A stretch of DNA of 64,000 nt from Erpobdella octoculata (taxonomy: Eukaryota > Annelida > Clitellata > Hirudinida > Erpobdellidae), in NCBI GenBank assembly GCA_963978895.1, contig OZ022243.1, forward strand, positions 10,768,396 through 10,832,395, given 5' to 3'. The notes below the pieces were generated by a model. It searched no databases and had not been told where the DNA came from. It worked only from the letters and a program-made list of their open reading frames with translations. Every line of letters begins with the position of its first letter. Position 1 is the stretch's first letter. The position numbers were made by a program, and so were the translations under genes. Shown here piece by piece: positions 1 through 26,584 of the stretch.

Positions 1-151
1 CTTAAACCACCTGGTGCAAAGGACTATAATAAACTATTATAAAAATGTTATTCAGAATATCGAACGATAAGGTTTATATTGCGTGATTGACTATCGGGTA
101 ACAGCTCAAATCAGACAGAGAACTTGTCAACAATGTTGTTATTCTGATTCT

Positions 152-985
152 ATCCATCCATCCGTCCGTCCGTCCGTCCGTCCGTCCTTCCATCCATCCG
201 TCCGTCCGTCCGTCCGTCCGTCCATCCGTCCATCCGTCCATCCGTCCATCCGTCCATCCGTCCATCCGTCCATCCGTCCATCCGTCCATCCGTCCATCCA
301 TCCATCCATCCATCCATCCATCCATCCATCCATCCATCCATCCATCCATCCATCCATCCATCCATCCATCCATCCATCCATCCATCCATCCATCCATCCA
401 TCCATCCATCCATCCATCCATCCATCCATCCATCCATCCATCCATCCATCCATCCATCCATCCATCCATCCATCCATCCATCCATCCATCCATCCATCCA
501 TCCATCCATCCATCCATCCATCCATCCATCCATCCATCCATCCATCCATCCATCCATCCATCCATCCATCCATCCATCCATCCATCCATCCATCCATCCA
601 TCCATCCATCCATCCATCCATCCATCCATCCATCCATCCATCCATCCATCCATCCATCCATCCATCCATCCATCCATCCATCCATCCATCCATCCATCCA
701 TCCATCCATCCATCCATCCATCCATCCATCCATCCATCCATCCATCCATCCATCCATCCATCCATCCATCCATCCATCCATCCATCCATCCATCCATCCA
801 TCCATCCATCCATCCATCCATCCATCCATCCATCCATCCATCCATCCATCCATCCATCCATCCATCCATCCATCCATCCATCCATCCATCCATCCATCCA
901 TCCATCCATCCATCCATCCATCCATCCATCCATCCATCCATCCATCCATCCATCCATCCATCCATCCATCCATCCATCCATCTAT
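152..985. repeat. CCAT/CCGT tetranucleotide array
   Basis: About 830 bp of head-to-tail tetranucleotides. The left 140 bp mixes CCGT and CCAT units; the rest is almost pure CCAT. The array reads open in several frames on both strands (HPSI or DGWM repeats), but these are artefacts of the 4-base period. It ends in CTATCTAT and then a short Helitron-like terminus at 990-1005. Confidence 0.97.
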
Positions 986-987
986 CT

Positions 988-1005
988 ATCCGGGTATGCC
1001 GCTAG
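988..1005 (+). mobile_element. possible Helitron 3' terminus after the CCAT array
   Basis: Immediately after the tetranucleotide array the sequence reads CCGGGTATGCCGCTAG followed by T. The intact Helitron ends in this window (4998-5001, 13517-13520) also finish with a CCGGGT block, a short spacer and CTAG before a host T. The left arm of the usual hairpin is missing, so this is a tentative remnant. It would place the satellite array inside a non-autonomous Helitron. Confidence 0.35.
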
Positions 1006-1762
1006 TATATACATGTATATATAAAATATATAGAAAAAAACCTGGGCAGCGCCAGTCAATCAGCAAGTAAACAGTAATTTAAAAAATCAATAACAGTGGC
1101 TTTGACCAGGCGCGAATACAGGAATATTGAAAGAAGGGCCTCCAAATACGGGGAAGAAAAATACATTTTTCAATTTAGTCTTTAATTTATATGTTTTAAC
1201 CTATACTTTTGCCCAAGATGTATTTATTTAAAGATTGATTTCTTGTTACATTTTCAGCAGACTAGTATAGTTAGTTAAATTAAGTGAAGTGCTTTACAAT
1301 GGATGATGTACCACAATAACGGTATAGGTATTCATGAAGTCCATTATAAAAAATCTATCTGTTTAAAAGCACAAACTATAGCAAATAACTAAAACTTCTA
1401 CAATAATCATATCTAATGTAAAGCTAGTAGATGATTAATTAAATATAATGAAATATAAATAAACTTAAGATATGTCACAATGGGACATGTTTAATTCATT
1501 CTGTACAAGTTAATTACAAGTGACATAAGCAAGTAAAACATAATTTTGTCTAAGACTTGGATGTACTCTTAGTGAGGTGAGTTAAAATAAATAGATAGAT
1601 AAAACAAACTAAAAAAAAGACGGGATGAAAGGACGTTGTTATGGTAACTGTTATTTTGTAAAACTACTAGGCCTAGGAGTTCGGACCATGTTACTGCCTG
1701 TAAAGTGCTAAATGATTTCATTTTTAATATAAGATTTTATTATAAGTTCATGCTCATAAAAC
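1006..1762. other. non-coding AT-rich spacer
   Basis: No convincing gene. It contains an AACCTGGGCAGCGCC block near 1039-1055 that resembles a decayed Helitron hairpin, and otherwise AT-rich sequence without long open frames. Confidence 0.5.
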
Positions 1763-2546
1763 CAGTGGTGTAGTGGAGGCTATACGGTCCCATACGCCGT
1801 ATAGGCACAGCTTTTTCATCCAATGTTCCGTATAGGCACAGCTTTTTTGTCCATTGTTCCGTATAGGCACAGCTTTTTCTACTTTGTGTGAGAGAGAAAG
1901 AAAAAAAAGAAGGGAGAGAGATTTTAAAGACTTTGGAAGACCGAGCTAATACGTGGAGAAAAAAGAGATGCTGCTCACTCGAAGGGAGAAAGAGAGAGGC
2001 TATCAGGTGAGACTGACCTCGTGGAACTTAAGTGAGCTTGCATGGACGTTCTAGCACGCATTGACAAAAGTTTTATTGGTGTGAGTGTGATTTTTCGACA
2101 TATATATCAAACTTTTATTTTCAATAATTATCTTGTTTATCCGAAGTTTTGTTTTTGTTACGACAAGTTAGTGAGACTTTTTTTTAAAAATAACATTAAA
2201 TGAAATTTTTTGAGTGTGATGGTTGAGAATAACGCTACGAGGAGAGTCTAGTTTGTTTGACTCGTGGAGCAAGCAACCACAAACTGATATGCCATTGACG
2301 GTGCCACACACTGACCTGAATGAAGATATTTCTAGTGGTGAATTACCTATTCCTGCTGATAGCCCTTCCAACGTTTCTGGTGTGAGCATTGCCCCAGACG
2401 TATATTCAGGAGAAGTGATGAATGTGAATTGAGAACCATCTCTATCCAATAAATTCTCAGAGTATCCTATTATATGGAATAAGGAACAAGCCAACGACGT
2501 CAAATCTAAGCACTCTTGGTTAGGATGGGTGAATGGAAAACTAGGT
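1763..2546 (+). mobile_element. left part of a hAT-type element
   Basis: It begins CAGTGGTGTAGTGGAGG, a typical hAT terminal sequence (CAG-T/A-GG start). Just inside are three 31 bp tandem repeats (1798-1828, 1829-1859, 1860-1882) with core CGTATAGGCACAGCTTTTT, a subterminal-repeat arrangement common in hATs. A degenerate transposase N-terminus follows (2223-2546). No right terminus was found, so the element is truncated. Confidence 0.5.
2223..2546 (+). pseudogene. hAT transposase N-terminal fragment (TTF zinc-finger-like)
   Basis: The frame opens near 2223, is stopped by TGA at 2430-2432, and in the same frame continues with PIIWNKEQ..KHSWL..VNGKLG. That pattern of tryptophan and lysines matches the region leading into the TTF-type zinc finger of DUF4371/hAT transposases as I know them. 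The cysteine part of the finger is missing. It lies about 460 bp inside the hAT-like terminus at 1763, consistent with a dead transposase. The opposite strand is also open (2168-2581), but that product shows no recognisable features. Confidence 0.35.
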
Positions 2547-2997
2547 GAGTTAACCCAAATAAACCATAAGAATGAATTCAAAAACGGAGTACTTTCGAAA
2601 AATAATGCATTGATGAATTAAAAAATTACAGCTGATAAATTTTTTTTACATATCTGTCAGTAAATTTACTAGATTATGAAAAATAACATAAACTGTATAT
2701 TCATGCGTTTGAATCGATGATCAAAGCAACATATTAGAAATCTGTTTTTTTGTCATGGTCGTTTGAAACCGACTATGATCAATAATTACGGATTGATAAA
2801 CTTCGCACCCCGTGTCATCAATAACATGTTTGTCCGGGACGATGCTTTAAAGCCTTTATTAACAGTGAACATGAGAAATTCATACGCTACCTTGAGTTCA
2901 TCTTTACGGTTTATTTTTTACTACCATAATACTCTCGAATTTTTACGGTTTGATTATTTCTGTCACATTTCTTATATTAACTTTAAAAAATAAATTT

Positions 2998-17325
<14,328 letters not shown>

Positions 17326-18050
17326 AAAAGCAATTATTTATCAAGACTTACCAAGTGAAGCATACTTGCCTATACTAATTTGGCATTGCTAAATACTACA
17401 AATTGAAAGCAAACACTAAACATGTTTTAAGCAGTTTAAAAATCCTTTGTTTTTGTATTTATTGCAAAATAATTCTGTAAAATTGAATTTTAGATGCATA
17501 ATTTACCAAATTTACATTTTTGTAAACTGTGTTTTACTTATACTAGAATATTCATGCTAACATAACATTAAATGAGCATCTTTCTCTTCTTTTCTTCTTT
17601 TTCTTTTTTCTTATTTTCATCTTTTCCTTGCTCTTTTTTTCTTTTTTTTCTTTTTTCTTTTTTTCTTTTTTTCTTTTTTTTCTTTCTTATTCTCTCTATT
17701 TATTTTTGCTCTCGAAAACAGAGAACAAGATTGTGAAACATTGGTTTTAGAAATTATAAGCGAGTATGAGAAAGTGCTGAAGAAAAACAAAGTGGTGCAA
17801 CAGAAGCTTGACCAATTTTAACGAAATTTTCCATAGAGGTATAACTCAAATAGTGGAAAGTCATAGGGTATTTTTTTAATTTTTAAAAATTTGTTTTATT
17901 TTTTTCCTATGACCAAAAAACTTTCCAGACCATCAAAGGTTTTTGTAATAAAATTCAAAGCTAGTTTACATAACAACGTTTGAAGGTTTCAAACAGCTTT
18001 AAGCAAATCTAAGTTACGTTTTATGGGCTAAAAAAGCTAGGAGAGAGTGA
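17326..18050. other. 3' flank of the PAN-like gene
   Basis: AT-rich with no second gene. A possible polyadenylation signal ATTAAA lies at about 17568-17573, followed by a long pyrimidine tract of CTTTTTTT units (17580-17700). Confidence 0.45.
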
Positions 18051-18329
18051 AAGAAAGAAAATGAGCGCAATCGGGAATGAGAGAGCTAGCGGAAACGGGA
18101 GAGCAACCAGGAACGGGAACGGGAGAGCAACCAGGAACGGGAACGGGAGAGCAAGCGGGAATGGAAGAGCAAGTGGGAGCGGGAACGGTCAAGCGACCAA
18201 AAACGGGAAAATGACCGGGAACGGGAAAGCGATCGGAAGCGAGAGAGCAAGCGGGGGAAAAACGGGAGCAAAAGATAAAGACGACAAAAAACTTCTTAAA
18301 CCCTGGGCAACGCTAGGTAACCCCACTAG
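18050..18329 (+). mobile_element. 3' part of a non-autonomous Helitron
   Basis: Minisatellite of GAGCAACCAGGAACGGGAAC-type units (18061-18270), then a degenerate hairpin CCCTGGGCAACGCTAGG, and CTAG at 18326-18329 before T. This is the same architecture as the 3' ends at 5001 and 9985 (reverse). No 5' end was found upstream. The RNGNGRA-type open frame is a by-product of the repeat. Confidence 0.7.
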
Positions 18330-18639
18330 TAAAACTGTTACGATACAGGCCCATAGGCAGGATTTAGTGAGTGGGGGGCTATGAAAATTAGTAGGGGGGC
18401 TACTGACAAACGAGGGCATCGAAAAAGCCTGAGCGCAAGCGCCGCAGGTGCGAAGCCCCTCATGATAAGGAGATTCGCCAAAGCATTTTGTAGCATTTGG
18501 CACAAAATGACATCCAATTTTGGATATTCTATATTATGAGATTTTAGATTTTCTAAGAACTGCAATATTGTTGCTCGTAATAACAAAAATTACCAATTTT
18601 CACAGGCAATTTAGTCAAATAACAGTATGCTTGTTGTTA

Positions 18640-19840
18640 TCCACAATCTTGATTTTTGATGCGTGCATGACACACCACTGGAATGACAACACTGAATCAA
18701 ATTGACAAAATATAATTATTGATTAAGACAACCGTTATAGTCCACAATACAATACCTTGCTTATTTTATTTTTGATAAAAACTTGTACATCTGTATCAAA
18801 TGCCAAGAAATCAATAAAATAAAATCGGATTTAAATATTTGTCTTGAAAAAAGATCAAGCCATATTATAATAAAATGTACTATTTAGTTCAGCTTCTCAT
18901 TTTAAGTTACTACACATCCATTCATGTCTTACACATAAAACTTGTCATCAGTTTCTAAACAATCTAAATAGAAGATTAGGTTATATATCAAGTATATCAC
19001 TATACTTATATTGTTATAAAAATTGTGTGGTTTGACAGTAAGCTTTAAATTGTTTCTTCGAATTAATCAGTTCAGTAATATTGGGGTTAATAGTATTGCA
19101 CTGTCAGACTAGCACTAAGAAATACTAAATTATGAAAATAGTTTGAATTATTGAGACAAACAAAAGAAATGTGATGTTTGCCAGAAATGTACCAGTGGCG
19201 GTACCCCGGTTGGCCTGCACCCAAAAGACTGTTTTTTGAACTATCACACAAAATAACTGTAGAAACAGTTATCTTGAACCATAACAATGTTTTTTATGTA
19301 GTTTTATTTATACAGATTATCTTTAAAAAAAAAAATAAAATAAAAAAATATTAAATGTTCTGCTGTGTGCCGACAATCCTTTATAAAGGATCAATCTTTA
19401 TAAGAGAAAAAAAAATACTAAACTTTAAAATAAAAAATTATTTATCAATAAGACCAATATGAAGAACCCCTCATATCAATATAACATGCAAATTCAAACT
19501 TCGGCATATATGGGTTAATTATGAAAATAGTTTGAATTGAATTATTGAGAGTCATTCAAAAATCAAAAGCCAAAGTTTGTCAGCTGAGCTGAATTAGCTT
19601 CTTTCTCTGTTCTAAAACTGTAAGATTAAAGTTATTATAATATTGTAAGACTAAGTCAAAGCACTGATTATGAAACTCATTACAATTTTCATGTGTAAAA
19701 CATGAATGGATGTGTAGTAGCTTGAAATGGGAAACTAAACTAAAAGTGCATTGCATTATAATATAGTTTGATCATTGTCAAGACAATTATTTGAATACGA
19801 TTTTATTTTATTGCATTCTTGGTATTTGATAGGCATCCAT
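18640..19840. repeat. fold-back repeat inside the hAT element
   Basis: The arm at about 18796-18935 is inverted at about 19700-19835 (for example CATCCATTCATG against CATGAATGGATG, and CAATAAAATAAAATCG against its mirror), imperfect but extended over about 140 bp. The central 0.75 kb is AT-rich. A second, split copy of the 18630-19700 sequence occurs at 52734-57480. Confidence 0.7.
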
Positions 19841-19865
19841 ATCAATTGCTTTACAAAGCGATTTT

Positions 19866-20315
19866 TCAAATGCCAGAAGTACAAGTTTGCTTTTTTTCAT
19901 GGGACATTGATCTTTTCTGTGGTCCTAGTACTTGTGTTAAACAAGAAAATGAATTCTCAGAAATGGCAGTCGAGATGCCGAGAGTCATTGCAGCTGAATA
20001 GTGCCAATGTAAAATAGGAAATGCATCTTTATAGTCCAGCATAAAATTCATCACTTCCTGGATACTGCAGCCTGGTTGAAATTTGTTTTTTAGAAACCTA
20101 CTTGCAACGAGAGCCTCGTTTGCAATATATTTTTCAACATCGTCATGCCTGTCTTGTTTTAGGAGCAGTTGCGTCAACGGTTTAAGGTCGTTGACATCTA
20201 AAAACTTCTCTGATGTTGGTAGAAGGGCAGACACTGCACAAGTCAAACCTTTAGAATAACTTACATAACTATCAACAAAGCTCTTCATCAACTCCCCTAA
20301 TATACCGTCCAACAT
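19866..20315 (-). pseudogene. hAT transposase C-terminal fragment
   Basis: 149 residues ending in FPILHWHYSAAMTLGISTA followed by ISENSFSCL, the C-terminal dimerisation (hATC) signature of DUF4371-type hAT transposases, here reading AISENSFS where families usually have A/S-ERSFS. The N-terminal finger and catalytic core are absent, and the fold-back repeat occupies the sequence downstream. It acts in no intact element here. Confidence 0.75.
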
Positions 20316-20717
20316 GCTTAAATAAACAGCACAAAGCTGATTCCACTCTAGTGAACACTATTGGTCATCACTCTGTCCAAAAGTAGACATAACTACAGAA
20401 TCACGTAACGTACTACTCTGTACTTTTGCTCTTTTTTTGGTATGGGTTGTAGCAATGGTTCATTCTACAGGCATGCAAATTATTATTATTAATTTTATAT
20501 TTAAATTTACCCTTATTTATTTATTTTTTATTTAATTTTTTTTAATACATTTATATTTATATTTAAATTACGGATCATAACTTCATCATCACTTGGCTGG
20601 CTTAGGTGTGAATAAGGTGAAAAACCTGCCAAACCTTTTAGTGGGAGGGGGCTTAAATTTGGAGTGGGGGGGCTGCAGCCCTACCACTCCCCCGCTAGCT
20701 ACGGGCCTGATACAATA

Positions 20718-22040
20718 TCGAATGGACCACAATTTTAAGAAATGCGCATAAAAATTTACAATAAATTTATTTACGTAGATTTTTAAATATTTTAATGAAA
20801 AATGTTGGGCGTATACATCTAGAAACAAATGGTTAAATTTAAATAGATTTTAAAAATAATTTTAATACTAAAAACCACATTTTCGTAAACCCACCTCAGA
20901 AACTTAGGTGGTCCATTCAGTACGTCGTGGTCGTAATGAATGGACCACCCCATGTACTGAATGGATCATTCTATAAATCTTTCTTTTGCTTATAAAAACA
21001 TTAAACCAATCATAATGCATTGTTTGACATTATAAACTGCAACAATTTTAATTTTCACCACCCAAAATAATTACATTAAACGATTTTTTATTACATTTAA
21101 TTGAACAAAAATGTCAAACACTGCAGAACTCAGAACTACATTTAACTGGACAACTGGAGAACCTAAAATTATGAAAAATGAAACCTCATGGTTATTCAAT
21201 ATTTTTAAGATTGGTGATGTTTTTATTGTTGTTTTACAAACATTGTTGGAATCACTTGTAAAGAGTTGTTTCCGCTACCTAGCCTGTTGATTGAGTCCAA
21301 AACGTCTTTGAAATTCGCTCGTGGGATGATGTAAAATAATGGTATTAAGCACCAACAAGCATTTACTGCTTGCAAATGGTAACAAGTATTTCCTGTTCAT
21401 CACTTGTCACCGTCGAGTCATCGCTGCCATTTAGCGATCGCCTATATAATATATAATATACATATTATGCTATGATATGTTCTGAAACTTAATTACTCAG
21501 TTTTCATTTCTGTTTCGTCGCATTTCCAGATGTTCCTTGTCTCAATTTTATATTTTGTCTTATACACACATCCAACACTAACTCCTGGATGAGTGCTTGA
21601 TCACTACTGTAATTGCAACTATAATCAGTAATAACTCTGTGATGAATTAATCGGTCCATTCAGTACCATGTAAGGTGGTCCATTCAGTACAACGTTAGTC
21701 CTAGTCATTTGACACCGTAAAAACCTGGGATTGAACTAAGTAAAAATTATTGTGCATAATAGTTATAGAAATGCTGCTGAATATTTTTGCATTAAATAAA
21801 CAAAATTAGTGTGTCTCTGTGATATGTAATTTGACAAAATTTGAAGTCCAGAAAAATTACTTTAGAACCTGCGATAGAACTTTTAGACGTCTTGACCTAA
21901 ATATTTTTTTGCAACAAGAAATAAGCATGTACATCTGTCTAAAAGTAAACTAAGTTTGAAATTTGGTTGTTATCAGATGAAAATTGAATTTTTAAAGCTA
22001 AAGGTCCATTCAGTATGCGTCCATTCAGCACTAGTCTCTT
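20718..22040. repeat. region with a recurrent GGTCCATTCAGTAC motif
   Basis: The motif or its complement occurs at least eight times: about 20719, 20910, 20938, 20955, 21652, 21674, 22003 and 22018, with no coding sequence between. 22040-22430 contains a duplicated TCTACGGGGTTTTT block. No protein gene is supported anywhere in 20718-23099. Confidence 0.6.
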
Positions 22041-22429
22041 CTACGGGGTTTTTTTTTATTTTTTTATTTTTCATTATAGTTTATAGTCTTTTACACCATG
22101 TGTTTTAAGACGCAATTCTACGGGGTTTTTAGAATAGTTTTTTAATTTATTTCCAAGCTTGCCAATTGCCGGTGTTTAATTCCTTTCAATTAACCTGGAG
22201 TTTCCGTTACATACAGAGGATAAGAAATTATGCCAATTTGGTTCAGCTATATAGCGGAGAATGTTTTGTCATTATCAGCTATCAAGTCATGGAGGAAATT
22301 TTCAAAATATCAATATTACAGTCACATTTTTAGCTCTAGTAGAGCATCTCTTTTTCAAGTGATTTTAAGCAATTTTTGAAAAAATGCTTTCTTTATAAAA
22401 AAAAAAAAAACTACCACCATTTAGAACAA

Positions 22430-22690
22430 ATAAAGGAAAAACGACGTTTTCAACACAAACTTTTATTTCAAATACAATCGATTTAGAAATACGAAAGATG
22501 TTCAAATTAAGTTTTTTTTTTAATTGAATCATGTATTGTCATCCAATATAAAGCTATGTTAAAAGTTTCAGCTTCCTAGCTAGTCAAAAAGCTGGTTAAA
22601 TTTTACTTGCAAGATTTGCGTACAGAGAAAGACACACACACACAAACAGAGAATGCAACCTAAATAAAAGTTTGTAAAAACATACTATCA
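22430..22690 (+). repeat. dispersed repeat, copy 2
   Basis: Matches 37640-37915 over its whole length (AACACAAACTTTTATTTCAA near the start; AGCTGGTTAAATTTTACTTG; a CA run) and 3545-3700 in its right half. Non-coding. Confidence 0.75.
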
Positions 22691-23104
22691 TGTGCATACT
22701 ATGATAGTTTGATGATAAGTCAAAAAACCTTAATGGTAAACTGTACGAGTTTTTAAAATTATTCAAATCAGTTTAAATATAGATCAACAAAAAAATAAGA
22801 ACAACTATATTGAACGGCCATTGACGTTTTTATTAGAAAAAAGTAATTAATTTTTCAATTTAGTTTTTAAATTCTGTATTCATATGTTTTCTTTGTTTTG
22901 TGTATAAATTATGTGCTCTGCGCGTCTCGTTTACAAATTGTTTATGTTTATGTTTATGTGTAGTTTTTTTAGGTTTTCAGCAAAATAAGTAATATGCGTC
23001 ATGTCAAAAATATTCTTTTTTTAAATATTTTACGTTATAATTTTTTGTGAAGACTATACGTTGATTTATACTTTATATTTAATTTTGTCCATTTAGGACT
23101 TTAT

Positions 23105-23206
23105 TTATTCGCAGAAAACGTAGTTCATGGACATGCCAGAATCGAAGATTGCGCCGAGGTTACGGACCGTGTGAGACGGTGAGATCCAGTCGACACCACC
23201 TGTACT
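23105..23206 (-). pseudogene. LINE reverse-transcriptase fragment
   Basis: Reads ISPSHTVRNLGAIFDSGMSM, the conserved post-palm segment of CR1/Rex-like reverse transcriptases (VRNLGVxxDSxLSM, also present in the intact LINE at 53-56 kb). Flanks are non-coding; a short 5' and 3' truncated piece. Confidence 0.65.
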
Positions 23207-23654
23207 TTTTTTTATAAATATACAAGCAAAAATAGATTTGATCAAAATGTGATTTATTATATTGCCTATGTTCATTTGTTCCCTATTTTTTGAAAAACTT
23301 AAAAATTGAACTTTATATAGAAAAATTGTCCTTTTAATAGTCATGGAAAGGGTTTTTTGGATTTCAAGTTCTTCCTAAATACACCTTGACGGCTTGGAGA
23401 TAAGACACTAACCCTCGTTTGGTATCCATCCACCAGCATTCGGCCAATAATTAATTCAGCCCCCCACTTCGATTAGCTCCCGTACGCTTATGGGTTAAAA
23501 TGTCCCCGGTCAAAATGTTCCGGTCAAAAAATCTCGGTTAAAATAAATTCAATGAAAATGGCACACAGACTAAAAAATTACTAAAACAAGTATATTTCGT
23601 ATTTGCAAGTGTAGGCCTCCAGTTGAAAGGCCTAATAGTCTGGTTTTCATTCCA

Positions 23655-23826
23655 GAAGTTACTCCATGCAAAGCGGCGTCTTCGTTCTACCAGCAAAGAT
23701 GATTTCATCTCTATCCGGTCTCGTCTTCGTTCTACCAGCAAGGATGATTTCATATCTATCCGGTCTCGCGAGGGCGCGATATAAATTTTACTTTGTTTTG
23801 TATTGTATTGTATTGTATTGTATTGT
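23655..23826 (+). repeat. tandem unit and LINE/SINE-like 3' tail
   Basis: A 45 bp unit (core CTTCGTTCTACCAGCAA ... TATCCGGTCTCG) is present twice (about 23677 and 23722), followed by GAGGGCGCGATATAAATTTT and a TATTG pentanucleotide run. The GCGC-ATATAAAT tail with a microsatellite is typical of non-LTR retroelement 3' ends in this window. Confidence 0.6.
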
Positions 23827-24063
23827 AGGATTCCATGGTTTAGCCCATATGGAACCCACAAAAATCCGGGTCCTATCTTGGCTGTTTACATATTAGGATC
23901 CATATAGTTGCCCATATTGCGTTGTACCTAAGAGCAAAATTCCAAAATTTTGAAAATTGAAAAACCGAACCTAAACCGATGTTTGAAAAATTGAAAACTT
24001 AAAACAGGTTATTGGAATATCTCAAACCCGAAAATTCAAAATTCGAGCAACCGAACCCGTGGC

Positions 24064-25813
24064 CAGTGGCATAGCTAGGGCGGCTAGGGGGCGGCCCACC
24101 TCGGGTGTCACCCGTTAGGAGTGACACCAGCTAGAGGTGACACCCAGCTGCGATTGAAAAAAATCTTATAAAAACTCTATGAAATGAAATAACGGCTAAA
24201 AATCTTTAAAAAAATGTCTGAATACCTATCTAGGTTATTTATATATGGGCGTGGTCTCCTATGAAATGATCTATCTAGTTATTTAAATATGTGACACCAG
24301 ACACCAATGCTTCATTTGTAAGCATAAGTATGCTTTGAGCTGTAACCACTGACTGAATTCCGCCTCGCTAATTGCGAGCCAGTCCCAAGCCTGAAGAAAG
24401 AAGGAGGGACAGTTTAAAAGATCAAATTTGATTTACGACATGGAGTACTTAGGTGCGTCCTACATACATAGAACCATTTTAGTTTAAAAAAAAAAACTTG
24501 TGTAGAGGGCTATAAACCATTATTAAAAAATTAGGGATGTGCCGGATATTATATTTCACCGGATACCGGATACATGATAGCAGTCGGATAATAAAGATAC
24601 CGGGTATTATTAAAACATTATTAATGAAAAAAATTAAAAAGCTGGTTAAAACTGAAAAATTTAAGTTCATAAGTTTTAACTTTAAAAGTAATGAGTAATA
24701 ACAAATCATATGAAAAGATTTAATCAAGTTGCAACTAATTCTAAAAAAAAGTACAAATACAAAGTAACAATAAAATTATTTGATAACTAGCCTAGCTGAT
24801 TAATTGTCAATGTGTTTTTATTTTTTACTATTGGTACTTCATGAGCGGCACATTTATTTTTTAACATCATTAGTTGCTCAGCTTTTTCTGGAAAGAGACG
24901 GTAACGAGTGTCACTCAACCCATTTCCTGCACAGCTAAAAAGGCGTTCACTGTCGTGTATACGTATACTGGTGGTGGCGCCAGAAACTTTTTAACCATCA
25001 TACACAAGAATGGGAAGCGACCGCGATTGGTTTCCACCATATCAATGGATCATCGGTAGAAGTAATTCCTGAAGTTGATGAACTGGCAATAACTGGTTCA
25101 GAAAAGTAAACTTCTATATCACGCTCTGCTGATGAAAACTTCTGAATGGGAGACGCATCAGTGGCATCACCTTTAGCAGATTGTGGTGGTTGAGCTGAGG
25201 TCGATGAGCCGTAATTAAAATCGTATACTGAAAGATCTACCTTCTACCTACACATATATTAAAATTAAGTTTTCTTTATATTTTACCGGATATCAAACTG
25301 CCTGATACCGGATAGCATCCGGATAGTCGATATAGTACTATAGTTTTTAGTACTCTGACCTAGGCACGGCTAAGCGCGATACAGTTATATACATATATGA
25401 ATTTGTGAGTCTAGAGTATGTATATGCGCACACAGCTTCATAATTTAAACTTTGAATTTTGTTAGACAATACCAATTTTAAAAAATCAAAATTAAAAATT
25501 GAGTGAATTTGAGGATATAAAAATAACAGTACATTAATTCTTTAAAAAACTGCTGGTTAATGAAATTATTTTGATAGCTGTTTTCCGTGACAGCTGTAAG
25601 CAACGTAGGTACAACTACAACTACATTTACAAATAAAATTACAATTTCATAAACTTCAAAGCATATCTGTATCCATTTTCAATATGTTACAAAACCTGAT
25701 GTTAGCCAAAATTCACGCTTACCCGACTTTTTACATAATGTTGAATTCAACCGTTTTCAAGGGGTGACACCATCAATATCCGCCTCGGGTGTCACCCATG
25801 CTAGCTATGCCAC
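24064..25813. mobile_element. hAT element with 8 bp duplication CCCGTGGC
   Basis: It starts CAGTGGCATAGCTAG and ends CTAGCTATGCCAC, with identical CCCGTGGC flanks (24056-24063 and 25814-25821). The last two bases of the right terminus are missing relative to the left. Subterminal GGTGTCACCC repeats lie on both sides. Within it, blocks reading CCGGATA at about 24540-24605 and 25285-25330 appear inverted and may bound a second nested hAT-like element carrying the transposase fragment. Confidence 0.85.
24840..24965 (-). pseudogene. hAT transposase C-terminal fragment
   Basis: On the - strand the frame reads SERLFSCAGNGLSDTRYRLF then PEKAEQLMMLKNK, the dimerisation motif of Hermes/ZBED-like hAT transposases (S-ER-FS-AG--------R--L-PE--E-L--LK). 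No other part of the enzyme is readable nearby. It lies between inverted CCGGATA blocks inside the hAT element at 24064-25813. Confidence 0.75.
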
Positions 25814-25821
25814 CCCGTGGC

Positions 25822-25980
25822 ATTCCTAACTCGACTACTCTGGAACTCTCTTCCTACTTCTCTAACTAAATCTACTTCTCTCACAGTTTTCCGTCGGGCA
25901 CTAAGACTTATTTCGTGTCCGAGCGCTATTGAACGATAGTAAATAGAGCTATATAAATTCAACTGATTGATTGATTGATA
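25822..25980 (+). mobile_element. LINE 3' end, C-terminus and tail
   Basis: 25835-25939 reads LLWNSLPTSLTKSTSLTVFR then RALRLISCPSAIER and TAG, the usual C-terminal WNSLP...L..F...L signature of CR1/RTE-like LINE polyproteins. A short 3' UTR follows with GAGCTATATAAATTC and a TGAT microsatellite tail. The hAT at 24064-25813 abuts its left side and may have inserted into it. Confidence 0.7.
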
Positions 25981-26584
25981 CTAGTTTCCGCTCAGCTAAA
26001 TACTTTTTTTCTTTAATTTGTATTTTTAAATTCAAATAATAGTATATTTTTTAAATTAAATTAAAATTTTTTATTGTTTTAAGAAACTATATTTATTTGT
26101 ACATTCATCCATTGTTTTTCTTGTTATCTTGTATTCATAGATATCTATGTATACAGAAAGTAAAATGTCCCTTCAAGCATTTTTTACTAAGATTAATTGA
26201 GAAGGTTTTTCTATGCAATCACCGGAGTATGTAGGTAGGGCACGAAAGTTCATGAGGAGAAAATAAGCAGCATAATAAGCCTGATATCTGTCTTTGTCAA
26301 TTAGTTAATCGATCGGCGCATACTGTGTTTCTGTTTGTTTGTGTTCGTCTGTTAGTCTACTCTACTCATCTACTGACTCGTACTCGACTCTACTATATTA
26401 TTACTATACTACGCGACGCGTCTTCAGACAATCTTTTCTACAACAGTGCAGCCCAGCTTCAATATACAGTCAAGACTACTCAAGACGTCAATAATAGCCA
26501 ACTTCAATATACACTATACAGTCAAGACGTCAATAATAGGTAATATAATAATTTAAACTAAATGGTAGGTAAGGAGGGTGTAAC

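Larger units (their letters stand above)
18346..20709. mobile_element. hAT element with imperfect 8 bp target duplication
   Basis: The left end is CAGGCCCATAGGCAGGATT. The right end is GCTAGCTACGGGCCTG, complementary to the left over the first bases (CAGGCCC-TAG). Flanks are TTACGATA and ATACAATA, six of eight matching, consistent with an old hAT duplication. It carries a transposase fragment on the - strand (19866-20315) and a large fold-back repeat (about 18796-19835). Confidence 0.75.

Noticed and set aside
83..1024. Open frames of about 300 codons (HPSI and DGWM repeats)
   Set aside because: Produced in several frames and on both strands by the CCAT period; no protein-like features.
2168..2581. 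137-codon frame on the - strand
   Set aside because: No domain or splice support; the + strand better matches a hAT TTF-finger region.
17580..17700. Long pyrimidine tract as a branch/acceptor region for a further PAN exon
   Set aside because: No following exon with the repeat's cysteine pattern; exon 4 already ends with a stop.
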